Assembly (NCBI GenBank): GCA_963854835.1
Contig: OY978530.1
Location: 36,656,139-36,720,138, forward strand
Origin: Megamerina dolium
Lineage: Eukaryota; Arthropoda; Insecta; Diptera; Megamerinidae
Reading direction: 5' to 3'
DNA length: 64,000 nt
Part shown: piece by piece, positions 10,866 to 21,699 of the stretch
How positions within the stretch are numbered: the stretch's first letter is position 1
Layout: each line of letters starts with the position of its first letter
Made by a program: the position numbers and the translations under genes
Notes under the pieces: generated by a model
What the model was told of the DNA's origin: nothing
Seen by the model: only the letters and a program-made list of their open reading frames with translations
The model's database searches: none

Positions 10866-11138
10866 CTAAACAGACGCATGGTCAAGTAAGTCGTGATACG
10901 ACATACCGTGGAAACGATCATTGCGTATTTTGGAAACGGCCAGTTCGAAATAGCTTGCTATTCGAACGAGTGCCTTTGTAGTCGGGTTGGCAGTAATCGC
11001 TAGACGACTATAAGCAGCTCTTGCTATAAGCGAAGCGGTCAGTATCGAACGCTCGCTTATAGCAGCCGCCAGCGAGCCATCAGCTCTGCCCGGGGTCATT
11101 TTGACCAACCATATATACCAGGAGCAGCCATCCGCCAC
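10866..11138 (-). CDS. Unrecognised 90-codon ORF (unit 1)
   Basis: Open from an ATG at 11138 to a stop at 10866 on the minus strand, Ala/Ser/Ile-rich, with no domain I recognise. It is kept in both duplication units with few changes, but the units are so young that this is not evidence of selection. An 11-bp hairpin (11023-11033 with 11053-11063) lies within it. It may be the tail of an old element. Confidence 0.2.
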   Translation of the reverse strand: MADGCSWYIWLVKMTPGRADGSLAAAISERSILTASLIARAAYSRLAITANPTTKALVRIASYFELAVSKIRNDRFHGMSYHDLLDHASV

Positions 11139-11639
11139 CCCGTTGGTTGTTCCTATATATATTGCTAACAGGTCTCGCTCTTCTAGGTGTGAGGCCAGGG
11201 TACTGAATACAGGAGACCCCTGTATCAGGCTACCCTACACAAATATCAGTCGCTTGGAGATTTCTGCTAAGGCGGATCTGCCAGATGACTGATTCATTAG
11301 GTGCGACCAGGTGGCACTGGTCAAACCTATAAATTGTCATCCTATAAAGTAAGGTTAGGTATTCCAGATTAGGTATAGAGTAAGGAATTGTAATTGAATT
11401 GTATTAAAAATTGAAAAGAATAAATAATAAAAGAAAATAAATCAAAGTAGTAGTAGTTCCATTAGAACCGAGCCGAACACTCTTCTAGTGTCGGTGAATT
11501 GATTGTCAATAGACAATCGTGTGGAATTCGGTCCTCCTCCTACAACAAGAGTTTTTACGCTGCTCTCTTGTTCAACCCTGGCAGACTGAGTAATACCTCA
11601 GCTGGAAACAAAAGGCACGCGTTACAACCTGGTATATAT
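11139..11639. other. Non-coding stretch before the RTE-like copy (unit 1)
   Basis: No supportable coding sequence or terminal repeats. It contains a short AT-rich run near 11400-11450 and a quasi-inverted motif TTGATTGTCAATAGACAATC near 11500-11519. Repeated in unit 2 at 17454-17954. Confidence 0.6.
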
Positions 11640-12835
11640 TTACATACTTACTTATGTGGCCATAACAACCGAATATCGATTTAGGCCGAAAATAACATGC
11701 TTCGCCAGCCATCTCTGTTCTTCGTAAGCTGGCTCCAGTTAGAAATTCCAAGTGCCGTCAGGTTCTCCAGTACTTGGTCTTTCTACCGGAGGTTAGGTCT
11801 TCCTCTTCTGCGTCATCCTTCAGCGGGTTCCGAATATGACCCCTTCTTAGCTGAAGCGTGTTCCTCCATTCGCTCAACATGACCTAGCCAGCGCAGCCGC
11901 TGGATTTTGATGCGCTTTACTATGTCAATATCGGCATACAGCTCGTACAGCTCATGGTTTTACCTTATTCGGTACTCGCCACCAACGCAAATAGGTCCAA
12001 AGATCTTTCGTAGGACTTTTCTCTCGAAAACTCCAAGCATTCACTCATCCGAGGTGGAAATTGTGAAGGCTTCAGCGCCATATGTAAGAACAGGCATGAT
12101 GAGAGACTTGTAGAGTGTAGTTTTCGTTATTCAAAAGAGAGCTCGACTTCTCAATTACTTACTTAGCCCAAAGTAGCACCTGTTTTCAAGAGGGATCCAT
12201 TGAAATATCTCCAAGCTGACGTCATTACTGCTGTTAATGCTGGTTCCAAGATAGACAAAGTCCCTTACTACTTCAAAAGCGTAGTTGTCAACAGTGGCGT
12301 GCTGTCCAAGACGCCTGGACTCTTTGTTTGTTGACACTAAATACTTCGTCTTACCCTCGTTCACCGCAAGACCCATCCGACGCGATTCTCTTTCCAACTC
12401 TGAGAATGCTGCACTGACTGCATCTGGTGGACTTACCAGGTCTGAAGCCACACTGATAAGGTCCAATCAAGTTGTTGAGCAAGGGCCTCAATCTTTCACA
12501 CAATACGCTTGATAGGACCTTGTATGCGATGCTCAGGAGACTTATTCCACGGTAGTTGGCGCAGCTTGTGGGGTCTCCTTTTTTATGTACAGGACAGAGA
12601 ACACTGAGCCTCCAATAATCAGGCATGCTTTCATCCGACCATATTCTGTTTATGAGCTGGTGCATGCAACATCAACACCATCAGCTGTAATCGGGGTTAT
12701 CAGGCAATCTTCTCCACTCCATTCAGTAACGCGGAGAAGTGTTCCCTCCATAGGCTCAGTACACTCTGGACATCTGTAACCAGATCCCCATATCCATCAC
12801 GACAAGAAGAGGCTCCGGGATTTATACCTCCACTC
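11640..12835 (-). mobile_element. RTE-like non-LTR element, 3' portion, cut by the duplication junction
   Basis: Minus-strand copy of the family seen at 17955-20031, 24931-26132 and 35378-38605. Here only the RT part and the C-terminal region remain, because the tandem-duplication breakpoint at 12835/12836 cuts it. Recognisable pieces include LSVLCPVHKKGDPTSCANY and FRPGKST (within 12351-12665), then a fused region around SAAFSELERESRRMG (12155-12466). A deletion of about 410 bp relative to the 35-38 kb copy removes the RT catalytic core. The 3' end shows a degenerate GTAA/TTAC tail near 11640-11655. Confidence 0.8.
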
Positions 12836-12966
12836 AGCAAACCTGTGTAAAGTACAGCCCAAATGTGTTATCTGTGAACCAGGAATTAAAGGTGGAAACG
12901 AACACCCTACAGGATGCTATAAATGCCCAGCTTATAAAGCAGCTCTACAAGAAATAAGAAAACGGA

Positions 12967-15900
12967 ATGATTAGGTGCATTCAGATAAATCTAAACCACT
13001 GTGAAGCAGCACAAGATATCCTCCTGAAAACAATAGCTGAACAACAAATTGACGTTGCACTAATAAGCGAGCAATACAAAAATCTAGTAAATAATAGAAA
13101 GTGGTTAAGCGACATGAGCAGTAAAGCAGCGATATGGACCTGCGGCAATCTGCCTTTTGAACGCAAAAGTAGCACCCAACATGTAGGCTTTGTCTACGCA
13201 CAAATTAAAGGAGTACATTTCTACAGTTGCTATGCACCGCCAAGTGCAACAATACAAGAATTCGAAGATATGGTAGACCGATTGGTGAATGAAGCGAGAG
13301 GGAAATCACCCATAATAATCGGGGGTGACTTTAATGCCTGGGCTACGGAGTGGGGTAGTGTACGCACGAACCGTAGAGGGACTCTAGTCTTAGAAGCGTT
13401 TGCCTGTTTAGACATGGTGGTGCTGAATCATGGTAATGCATTCACCTTCGATAATGGAAGAGGAGGATCAGTTGTGGATATTACATTCGCAAGCCGTACG
13501 TTAGCAAGAGTTATGGAATGGAAAGTGTCGGATGTATATACACATAGCGACCATATGGCTATTGTGTTCAATACGAAACCTACTACAAGGTTTCAATTAC
13601 GCAGAACACAAACAAAGGCACAAACAAACGGCTGGAAAGTTAAAAAACTTGATATGGACGTTTTGGAATACGTCCTTAATGATCTGTATACAATCGAAGA
13701 CAATGCTGAAAAACAAGCAGAGCATGTAATGCGATTACTTGAGAAAGTATGTGACGCAGCAATGCCTCGAAAGGGGAAAAGTAACGGGAGGGCCCCAGTA
13801 TACTGGTGGAACGAAGATATAGCTAGCTTACGCTCACAATGTCATAGACACCGCAGAATGCAACAGAGGGGAAGAGGTACAGAACAATATGGGAATTTGC
13901 AATCGCAGTACAAGGCGACAAGGAAACTGCTACGGAAAGCGATATCCAAGAGCAAAAAGCAGGCATTTCTTAACTTAATTGATGAAGTGCAAAACAATCC
14001 CTGGGGGAGCGCGTACAGGATTGTGCTGAATAAAGTTAATAGCAATAATGCTAATTCCCCCATCTGCCCAGCCATTATGTCAAATATCGTAAATGGCTTA
14101 TTCCCACAACAGAGCTCGGAAATGGTTGAATCGGAAATCCAAGTTGATATAGACACAATTCCACCTATAACCCCAGACGAAGTTGCCACAGCTGCACATA
14201 AAATCAAAAATGAGAAAACCCCAGGACTTGATGGTACCTAACGTGGTACTCAAAACAGCAATTAAAATGAAGCCAGAAGTTTTTGCGCAACTATACACGG
14301 CCTGCTTTAGAGAAGGATCAATTCCACGTCGGTGGAAACGCCAAAGACTTGTCCTAATCCCCAAAGGCGATAAACCACCGGATGAACCGTCTTCATATCG
14401 TCCACTATGTATGCTGGATACTGCGGGTAAGGTACTGGAGCGGATTATATGCTCTAGACTGGAAAAATACACTGAAGGTGAAACAGGCCTTTCTGAATGG
14501 CAATATGGATTCAGGAAAAAGCGCAGTACTGTCGATGCGATTGAAAAAGTGTGTGAAATTGCAAAAAAAGCAATGGAAGGGAAAAGATGGAGAGGGGGAA
14601 GTAAAGAATATTGTGCTGTTGTAACCCTAGATATCAAAAATGCTTTTAATTCAACAAATTGGTCGTATACACTAAATGCTCTTCGAGGTATCCATGCACC
14701 GGCGTACTTGATTCGAATAATTACAAATTATTTTAAAAGTAGAACTTTGTACTATGACACAGAAGAAGGACCAAAGCAGTACAAGGTGACGGGTGGAGTA
14801 CCGCAAGGCTCGGTACTGGGACCACTTCTCTGGAACATTATGTACGACGGTATACTTAAAATACAGAAGCCGAAAGGAGTAAATATCTTTGGGTATGCAG
14901 ACAATGGGTGCCGTAGCTCAGTGGTTAGTGGGTGCCGTAGCTCAGTAGTTAGTGTGTTCGCCTTCTGATCTGTAGGTCGGTGGTTCAATCCCCGGCTGAT
15001 GCATAACAAATTTAATATCGATAATATTTTTCTTTCGAACGGTACCCACCTGTCGGCAAGCAATTGGCAATTCTTCCGACAGTAACAACTTGCCATGAAA
15101 AAGCTTCTTAAAGAACTCTGTGACAAAGCTCAGAAAAAGTGATGTCACAAGTGTTCTGCCGTTCGAAACCGGCTAAAATAAGTAGGTCCCTTCTAATATT
15201 GTCCAAAAATTTAAGACGCACAACAGTAATGGAAGAGAAGCTCGGCCAATGAGCCCTTTGGGGCTTTATGTGGCCACATATTTATTTATTTATTTATGCA
15301 GACGATATCGCTATCACGGTAGTTGCAAAAACCCTGCCAGAAGTAAAACGAAACGCTGAAGAAACAATTAAAAGTGTTAAACAGTGGCTTGAGTTAGCGG
15401 GACTAGATCTCGCGGATCATAAAACCGTAGCAGTATTAATGAGTAGCCGGAAGAAGGTAGAGCATATTGATGTGCGTGTTGGTAGCCACATCATATCATC
15501 CATGCCATACATTAAGTACTTGGGAGTCCTATTGGACCATAGGTTAAATTTTAAAGAACACCTCAAATATGCGGGTGTTAAAGCAGCAAAAGCAAGTGCG
15601 GCACTGTCGAGGCTCATGCCGAATATTGGTGGACCACGTCAACCGATTAGACATCTACTCACAGGTGTCAACACATCGATAGTAATGTACGCTGCACCCG
15701 TATGGGCTACAGCGACTGGTTGTAGCTCTTACATGAGAGGGATAACAGCTGCATACAGATTATCGTCCCTAAGAGTCTGTAGCGCATTTCGCACAATCTC
15801 TAATGATGCAGCGAATGTAATCGCGTGCCGGTGTCCTATTGATATCATAGCGGCCCAAGCGAGGTCAATTCGTGATAATAAAAAACTACCGCAGGCTGAG

Positions 15901-16365
15901 CGGATAGAAGTAGAAAATATAATTAGCCATAGTGAGCGAGTATGGCAATATAGATGGGACGCATCGACTAAAGGGCGGTGGACACATACACTAATACCCA
16001 ATATAAAAACTTGGATAGACAGGAAACATGGAGAGATACACTACCACCTGACCCAGTTCCTCAGTGGCCATGGATGCTTTAGAGAGTATTTGTATAGATG
16101 CAAACACGTTGATGACCCGTGGTGCCTATATTGCAAGCACGAAAATGAGAACGCACAACATGTGCTATTGAGGTGCGTCAGGTTTGAAGGCGAGCGCTCC
16201 CAGCTGGAACGGTTAATGCTACGGCCGCTAACACCGGAGGGACTTATCCGATGCATGCTCTCCTCGACAGAAGCATGGAACGCGTCAGCAGACATCATTA
16301 CAAGAATGATGCAAAGATTGCGACGTGACGAACAGGCGGCACGTACAAGAAATAGCGGAGAGTGA
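12967..16365 (+). pseudogene. ORF2 of the element B duplicate, interrupted
   Basis: Same architecture as the 6691-10064 copy. The endonuclease is open over 12967-14241, with GGDFNAWATEWGS and YTHSDHMAI. The shared frameshift at about 14233 comes next, and the RT then opens over 14183-14968. Here motif A keeps its catalytic Asp (VTLDIKNAFNS) and motif B is complete (GGVPQGSVLGPLLWN), so this copy shows the ancestral state better than unit 1. The SINE (14906-15294) again splits YADD; the upstream half now reads YADN. The C-terminal RT, zinc finger and stop (15295-16365) are open. Confidence 0.88.
14906..15294 (+). mobile_element. tRNA-derived SINE (duplicate copy)
   Basis: Copy of the 8615-8993 SINE carried along by the duplication, with the same 24-nt head duplication, A and B boxes and TTTA tail. 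The left target duplication has mutated to TATGCAGACAAT; the right remains TATGCAGACGAT (15295-15306). About 10 nt near 15100 are present here and absent from unit 1. Confidence 0.88.
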
Positions 16366-16563
16366 AAACACTCAAATCCTGCCTTGCGAACGAATGCCTT
16401 GATTGGTGGTACTGCAAGGATGAACAGGACAGTGATATCGGGGGAGGTGGTTTTAGTACGTAGGTACATATCGGGGCATAGCCCCAATGTGTGAATCGTG
16501 CATGCTGAATAGTACGGGCTACTCAGTATCTATGAAGATTTCCACCTTCCAGCGTATCGAAGC

Positions 16564-16602
16564 AAAAAAAAAAAAATATATATATATACACACATATATA
16601 TA

Positions 16603-16677
<75 letters not shown>
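16564..16677. repeat. Poly(A) and TA/CA/TG microsatellite, unit 2
   Basis: A-run, short TA/CA units, then a long (TG)n run ending at TATACC. Longer than its unit 1 counterpart, consistent with microsatellite slippage. Confidence 0.9.
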
Positions 16678-16678
<1 letters not shown>

Positions 16679-16691
16679 CCATGATTTGCAG

Positions 16692-16790
16692 GCTCTTTTG
16701 GATGAGGACGACAACCAATCGCAAAAAATGCTTGCCGAACAGTTAGGTGTTACTCAACAAGCCATTTCCATACGTTTACGAGCCATGGGG
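16692..16790 (+). pseudogene. Mariner helix-turn-helix fragment (unit 2)
   Basis: Duplicate of 10377-10475, apparently identical by eye, again flanked by TTGCAG and GTAGGT and stopping at TAG immediately after the Met-Gly. The same conclusions apply. Confidence 0.7.
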
Positions 16791-16793
16791 TAG

Positions 16794-17180
16794 GTTCTAT
16801 CAGAAATATGTGTTTTTTTTGCGGATTTAAGCTTGTACACCTTGTAACAGACTTAAAATAAGCCTGTTACAACCTTTTACATATGTACCTACAAAAATAC
16901 GTATATAACAAATTATACGTATCATACAAAATTCATTTGATTGTTCCTCTTCTCCTTGCTGTCGTCATATAATAATATCAGCAGATGTAAACACACATAC
17001 ATATACTCGTGTAGTCACTCACTATGATGACAGAAACGAAGAAAGAATCAAATGAATTTTCACTAAACGTAAAATGTAGCATCATAAGAAAGCTGTAATT
17101 CTTAAGTGCTTTATATAAGAATACATACTAAAGGTGCATGACTGGCCAACATAAGGCATGACAAGAAAGGGTGAAAAACC
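16794..17180. other. Non-coding stretch inside duplication unit 2
   Basis: Duplicate of 10479-10865. I see no gene, RNA gene or terminal repeat. Confidence 0.6.
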
Positions 17181-17453
17181 CTAAACAGACGCATGGTCAA
17201 GTAAGTCATGATACGACATACCGTGGAAACGATCATTGCGTATTTTGGAAACGGCCAGTTCGAAATAGCTTGCTATTCGAACGAGTGCTCTTGTAGTCGG
17301 GTTGGCAGTAATCGCTAGACGACTATAAGCAGCTCTTGCTATAAGCGAAGCGGTCAGTATCGAACGCTCGCTTATAGCAGCCGCCAGCGAGCCATCAGCT
17401 CTGCCCGGGGTCATTTTGACCAACCATATATACCAGGAGCAGCCATCCGCCAC
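17181..17453 (-). CDS. Unrecognised 90-codon ORF (unit 2)
   Basis: Duplicate of the 10866-11138 minus-strand ORF with very few base differences. No domain recognised; the 11-bp hairpin is retained. Coding status is doubtful. Confidence 0.2.
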   Translation of the reverse strand: MADGCSWYIWLVKMTPGRADGSLAAAISERSILTASLIARAAYSRLAITANPTTRALVRIASYFELAVSKIRNDRFHGMSYHDLLDHASV

Positions 17454-17954
17454 CCCGTTGGTTGTTCCTATATATATTGCTAACAGGTCTCGCTCTTCTA
17501 GGTGTGAGGCCAGGGTACTGAATACAGGAGACCCCTGTATCAGGCTACCCTACACAAATATCAGTCGCTTGGAGATTTCTGCTAAGGCGGATCTGCCAGA
17601 TGACTGATTCATTAGGTGCGACCAGGTGGCACTGGTCAAACCTATAAATTGTCATCCTATAAAGTAAGGTTAGGTATTCCAGATTAGGTATAGAGTAAGG
17701 AATTGTAATTGAATTGTATTAAAAATTGAAAAGAATAAATAATAAAAGAAAATAAATCAAAGTAGTAGTAGTTCCATTAGAACCGAGCCGAACACTCTTC
17801 TAGTGTCGGTGAATTGATTGTCAATAGACAATCGTGTGGAATTCGGTCCTCCTCCTACAACAAGAGTTTTTACGCTGCTCTCTTGTTCAACCCTGGCAGA
17901 CTGAGTAATACCTCAGCTGGAAACAAAAGGCACGCGTTACAACCTGGTATATAT
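17454..17954. other. Non-coding stretch before the RTE-like copy (unit 2)
   Basis: Duplicate of 11139-11639; nothing supportable beyond short AT-rich runs. Confidence 0.6.
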
Positions 17955-20031
17955 TTACATACTTACTTATGTGGCCATAACAACCGAATATCGATTTAGG
18001 CCGAAAATAACATGCTTCGCCAGCCATCTCTGTTCTTCGTAAGCTGGCTCCAGTTAGAAATTCCAAGTGCCGTCAGGTTCTCCAGTACTTGGTCTTTCTA
18101 CCGGAGGTTAGGTCTTCCTCTTCTGCGTCATCCTTCAGCGGGTTCCGAATATGACCCCTTCTTAGCTGAAGCGTGTTCCTCCATTCGCTCAACATGACCT
18201 AGCCAGCGCAGCCGCTGGATTTTGATGCGCTTTACTATGTCAATATCGGCATACAGCTCGTACAGCTCATGGTTTTACCTTATTCGGTACTCGCCACCAA
18301 CGCAAATAGGTCCAAAGATCTTTCGTAGGACTTTTCTCTCGAAAACTCCAAGCATTCACTCATCCGAGGTGGAAATTGTGAAGGCTTCAGCGCCATATGT
18401 AAGAACAGGCATGATGAGAGACTTGTAGAGTGTAGTTTTCGTTATTCAAAAGAGAGCTCGACTTCTCAATTACTTACTTAGCCCAAAGTAGCACCTGTTT
18501 TCAAGAGGGATCCATTGAAATATCTCCAAGCTGACGTCATTACTGCTGTTAATGCTGGTTCCAAGATAGACAAAGTCCCTTACTACTTCAAAAGCGTAGT
18601 TGTCAACAGTGGCGTGCTGTCCAAGACGCCTGGACTCTTTGTTTGTTGACACTAAATACTTCGTCTTACCCTCGTTCACCGCAAGACCCATCCGACGCGA
18701 TTCTCTTTCCAACTCTGAGAATGCTGCACTGACTGCATCTGGTGGACTTACCAGGTCTGAAGCCACACTGATAAGGTCCAATCAAGTTGTTGAGCAAGGG
18801 CCTCAATCTTTCACACAATACGCTTGATAGGACCTTGTATGCGATGCTCAGGAGACTTATTCCACGGTAGTTGGCGCAGCTTGTGGGGTCTCCTTTTTTA
18901 TGTACAGGACAGAGAACACTGAGCCTCCAATAATCAGGCATGCTTTCATCCGACCATATTCTGTTTATGAGCTGGTGCATGCAACATCAACACCATCAGC
19001 TGTAATCGGGGTTATCAGGCAATCTTCTCCACTCCATTCAGTAACGCGGAGAAGTGTTCCCTCCATAGGCTCAGTACACTCTGGACATCTGTAACCAGAT
19101 TCCCATATCCATCACGACAAGAAGAGGCTCCGGGATTTATACCTCCACTCAGGCGCTTGATCTTTTCGAAAAAATTCGAGTCTCATTCTTGTCGGTACAC
19201 ATCTCTATCTCCTCACACTCGCGTCTTTCTTGTTCTCTTTTCTTGCTTCTGAAAAGACGTCTCTCTGCACTCATTTTCTCTCTGTGCCGCTCCTTAACAG
19301 CTCTCGTTGCGCCTGCACGCAGGGTTCTTCTGTAGGCGGCGTCTTTCTCTGCGGTAGCGTCGCGACACTCCTGATCATACCACTCATTCCTCAGAGGCGG
19401 GTAGTAACCGATTACCTCCTCGGCAGCAGTAGTCATGGAGTGGGATATATGTGTCCACCGTGTGCATGTATCATCAAGGGGGGGAGTGTTCTGCATAAGT
19501 AGATCCGATAGTCGAGTGGAAAATGCACCTGCTGTCTCTGGTGATCGTAGCTTACTGACGTCGAGCTTTTTCTGTGTGGGACTTCTCTTGTTATTTGCGA
19601 CACATAAACGTGTGCGCACCTTAGGTGCAACAAGGTAGTAATCGAGTCGATGTTGTCACCACCGATCGATTTCACATCCGACACACTGGAAGCATGCCTT
19701 CCGTCAATCACCAGATGATCAATTTGGTTTCTTGTTCTTTGATCTGTAGACAGCCATGTCGCTTTGTGGATGTCGAGATGCTGGAATCTGGTACCACCAA
19801 TTACCATGTTTCGTGCTGCGGCGAAGTCGATCAGCCTCATTCCGTTATCGGAGGTGTTCTGGTGGAGGCTGAATTTTCCAACAGTTGGACCACAGATACC
19901 TTCCTTGCCCACCCTGGCATTAAAGTGGCCAAGCACGATCTTGATATCGTGGCGGAGGCAGCGGTCGTAAACTTCTTTGAGACGCTGAAAGAACAATGTC
20001 ACATTGTCCTTCTCATCCGTCGAAGCGTGGG
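17955..20031 (-). mobile_element. RTE-like non-LTR element, 5'-truncated and internally deleted
   Basis: Minus-strand copy continuous across the right edge of duplication unit 2. The 5' end stops inside endonuclease codons at about 20031, where similarity to the 35-38 kb copy ends. Endonuclease, linker and RT remnants follow in order. The RT core is missing through a deletion of about 410 bp joining FRPGKST to SAAFSELERES. The 3' end has a degenerate GTAA-type tail. Insect genomes often carry such genes mislabelled as craniofacial development protein 2-like. Confidence 0.83.
18002..20031 (-). pseudogene. Endonuclease-reverse transcriptase ORF of the RTE-like copy, broken
   Basis: Endonuclease codons at 20002-19433 include VLGHFNARVGKEG, NGMRLIDFAAARNMV and RTRNQIDHLVIDGRH. 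The charged linker at 19619-19149 contains NEWYDQECRD. RT start codons are at 18980-18666 (RLSVLCPVHKKGDP, YRGISLLSIAYKVL, YQCGFRPGKST). After the deletion come AFSELERESRRMG, KTKYLVSTNKESRR and DFVYLGTSINSS (18781-18470). Frame changes near 19620, 19440 and 18745. The C-terminal part (18000-18430) survives only in broken frames. Single-ORF RTE organisation is inferred from the family. Confidence 0.8.
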
Positions 20032-20430
20032 TGATAATAATACCCGATTAAACCATGTATGGCACGAGATAGTACGTAAGTACAATATTCGGTAGGGAAC
20101 GTGAGAAGAATAGGCAACGCTTAATCTTACTCTTTTGAATATATTTTAAATTGATTCTGTCAGGTTATTTCTTTGTGGTCAATTTTTTTTCTTATGTGAT
20201 TCTGCTGTCCATATTTGAATTTTGGTGACTTAGTAATTTCGAACTCATGCTACTGAAGCTCCGGCACTAGCCAGTGCACACACTAAGCTGAAAAATATAG
20301 CTATATCGCAAACTATTGTACGGCGAATCACAACAATATATATAAAACATTGTGACAAAGCTTATTAAAACTTATTGTTAGATTCTTTAGGAATAATTTA
20401 ATAAATAAAGAAAATGTATAAAGAAAAAAA
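20032..20430. other. AT-rich stretch without a gene
   Basis: No ORF, terminal repeats or RNA gene supported. Near 20350-20370 is TGTGACAAAGCTTATTAAAAC, which faintly echoes SINE-body sequence, just before the SINE fragment at 20431. Confidence 0.5.
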
Positions 20431-20612
20431 AAATTCTGTGACAAAGCTCAGAAGAAGTGAAGTTCTGCCAAATGAACCGGCTAAAGTAAGTAGGTTCCTT
20501 CTAATACTGTCCAAAATTTGAAACGCAATTCATTAATGGAAGAGAAGCTCTACCAAAGAACACCTCGAGGTTTATAAGTGCCACATATTTATTTCTATTT
20601 TATTTTTAATTC
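20431..20612 (+). mobile_element. SINE 3' half (5'-truncated)
   Basis: Starts at TTCTGTGACAAAGCTCAGAAG, matching the body of the 8615-8993 SINE, and runs to the ATTTATTT-type tail. The tRNA-like head is absent. More diverged than the other copies. Confidence 0.8.
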
Positions 20613-21168
20613 AATATTTGAGTTTAGAGGGATCGATGGAAATTGGGGAGTAATCCTTTACATGCTTGAGTTGCGGTCGAGAGTTGGCTATCAATCGTAA
20701 ATCTAATGACGCAAGAGCAACAATGTTATTGAGGCCGAATACGTGCACATTGGTCGTTGTAGTGGGTAGCCCCAATTTTCTTTGTATCCCTTTCGAGATA
20801 ATCGTGGCTTCCGAACCAGAATCGGTCAATATTCGAGCGCACTGCAAGCTATTCGGGTATCGGATGTAGATTATTGCAGTGCCGAGAAGAACAGTTTGTC
20901 CACCGTCGGTAAATCTGTGGCTCGAAACAGTGGAAGCTGCAGGAGTGGCAGTCACCGTTACAGTGAATGCTTGCATTGAAGACCCAGACCGGGTCGTATG
21001 ATCACAATACTTCAACGTGAAGCAGGTATACCGGCTTGGGTATACTTGCTTGCAGTTGATGCACAACTTGTTTTTGCTGACAAGCGAATATTGGTCCTCT
21101 GCTGAAAGCGTCAGCAAAAATCCTCTTCCAAACACTCCACGTGAGTGCTGGCTGGTAATGGCTGCCAA
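20611..21168 (-). pseudogene. BEL/Pao LTR element Gag zinc-finger and protease fragment
   Basis: A 185-codon open frame. The N-terminal part has a degraded Cys/His cluster (CINCKQVYPSRYTC, then CDHTT) in the place of the BEL/Pao Gag zinc fingers. The second half matches the BEL/Pao aspartic protease: VLLGTAIIYIRYPNSLQCAR followed by ILTDSGSEATIIS, with Asp-Ser-Gly as the catalytic triplet, then RKLGLPTTTTNVHVFGLN. No RT, integrase or LTR adjoins it, so it is a fragment. It is open but cut off at both ends. Confidence 0.8.
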
Positions 21169-21699
21169 GGCAGTCAGCTAAGGATGGTTTCGGGGGCTCG
21201 ATTTGGCGTTAGAGTCACCAAGCCTGCCATAGGTTAAAGGTACCTACTCCCTCCCTTCCCCTATCCTATCTCCCATCTCTTTTGCTCTTCCCCTGGGCTG
21301 CACTAAGGTGTCATACGTTCCGTGCTGAGGTTCAGCCTGGCTGTGTGCCCAGTATTAAAAAATTGTCCAGTCGTTAACGGAGTATATGGATATCTGGCAC
21401 CCTCCGTATTAGCTTGCCTTACCTACGTAACCGGAGCTATGTGTAGGCGGACATCCCCTTCTCCGACACTCGTGGGAAAAACTAGAGAACAAAAATAAAA
21501 TAAATAATAAGAAAGGATCTTCTTTGAAAAAACCGGAAAGAGCAGTATGCTCCGCAATTACGACAACGGCTAAGTTGAATCCAAAACGCGCCTCTGTTAA
21601 AATCAGCTAAGCTGGTCGAAGCAGTAAACCACTTAGCACTGCAGGTATAATGCGTTACAGTTACTACCACGGGACCTTCCAAAGCACCTGGAACCAGCA

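Larger units (their letters stand above)
6560..12835. repeat. Tandem segmental duplication, unit 1
   Basis: The block from 6560 recurs almost base for base from 12836. The offset is 6276 through ORF2, 6301 after two indels in and around the RT/SINE region, and 6315 after the TG microsatellite. Unit 1 holds the end of element B ORF1, ORF2, the SINE, a mariner fragment and part of an RTE-like element. By eye I see about ten substitutions plus a few indels across 6.3 kb, so the duplication is recent. The unit 1/unit 2 junction shares only AG at the breakpoints. Confidence 0.93.
12836..16576 (+). mobile_element. Element B duplicate (5'-truncated by the duplication)
   Basis: Begins inside the ORF1 zinc-knuckle codons (the third-knuckle region and ORF1 stop near 12972-12974) and continues through ORF2, 3' UTR and poly(A) at 16564-16576. 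It arose by duplication, not by a new retrotransposition: there is no separate target-site duplication, and the flanking mariner and RTE-like sequences were copied with it. Confidence 0.9.
12836..19150. repeat. Tandem segmental duplication, unit 2
   Basis: Second copy of the 6560-12835 block. Its left edge joins RTE-like DNA directly to element B ORF1 codons (about 12836-12974). At its right edge the RTE-like element continues without break beyond 19150. Unit 2 therefore carries the original right flank and unit 1 the original left flank. It is 39 nt longer than unit 1 because of a retained 15-nt RT segment, about 10 nt in the SINE and a longer TG run. Confidence 0.93.
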
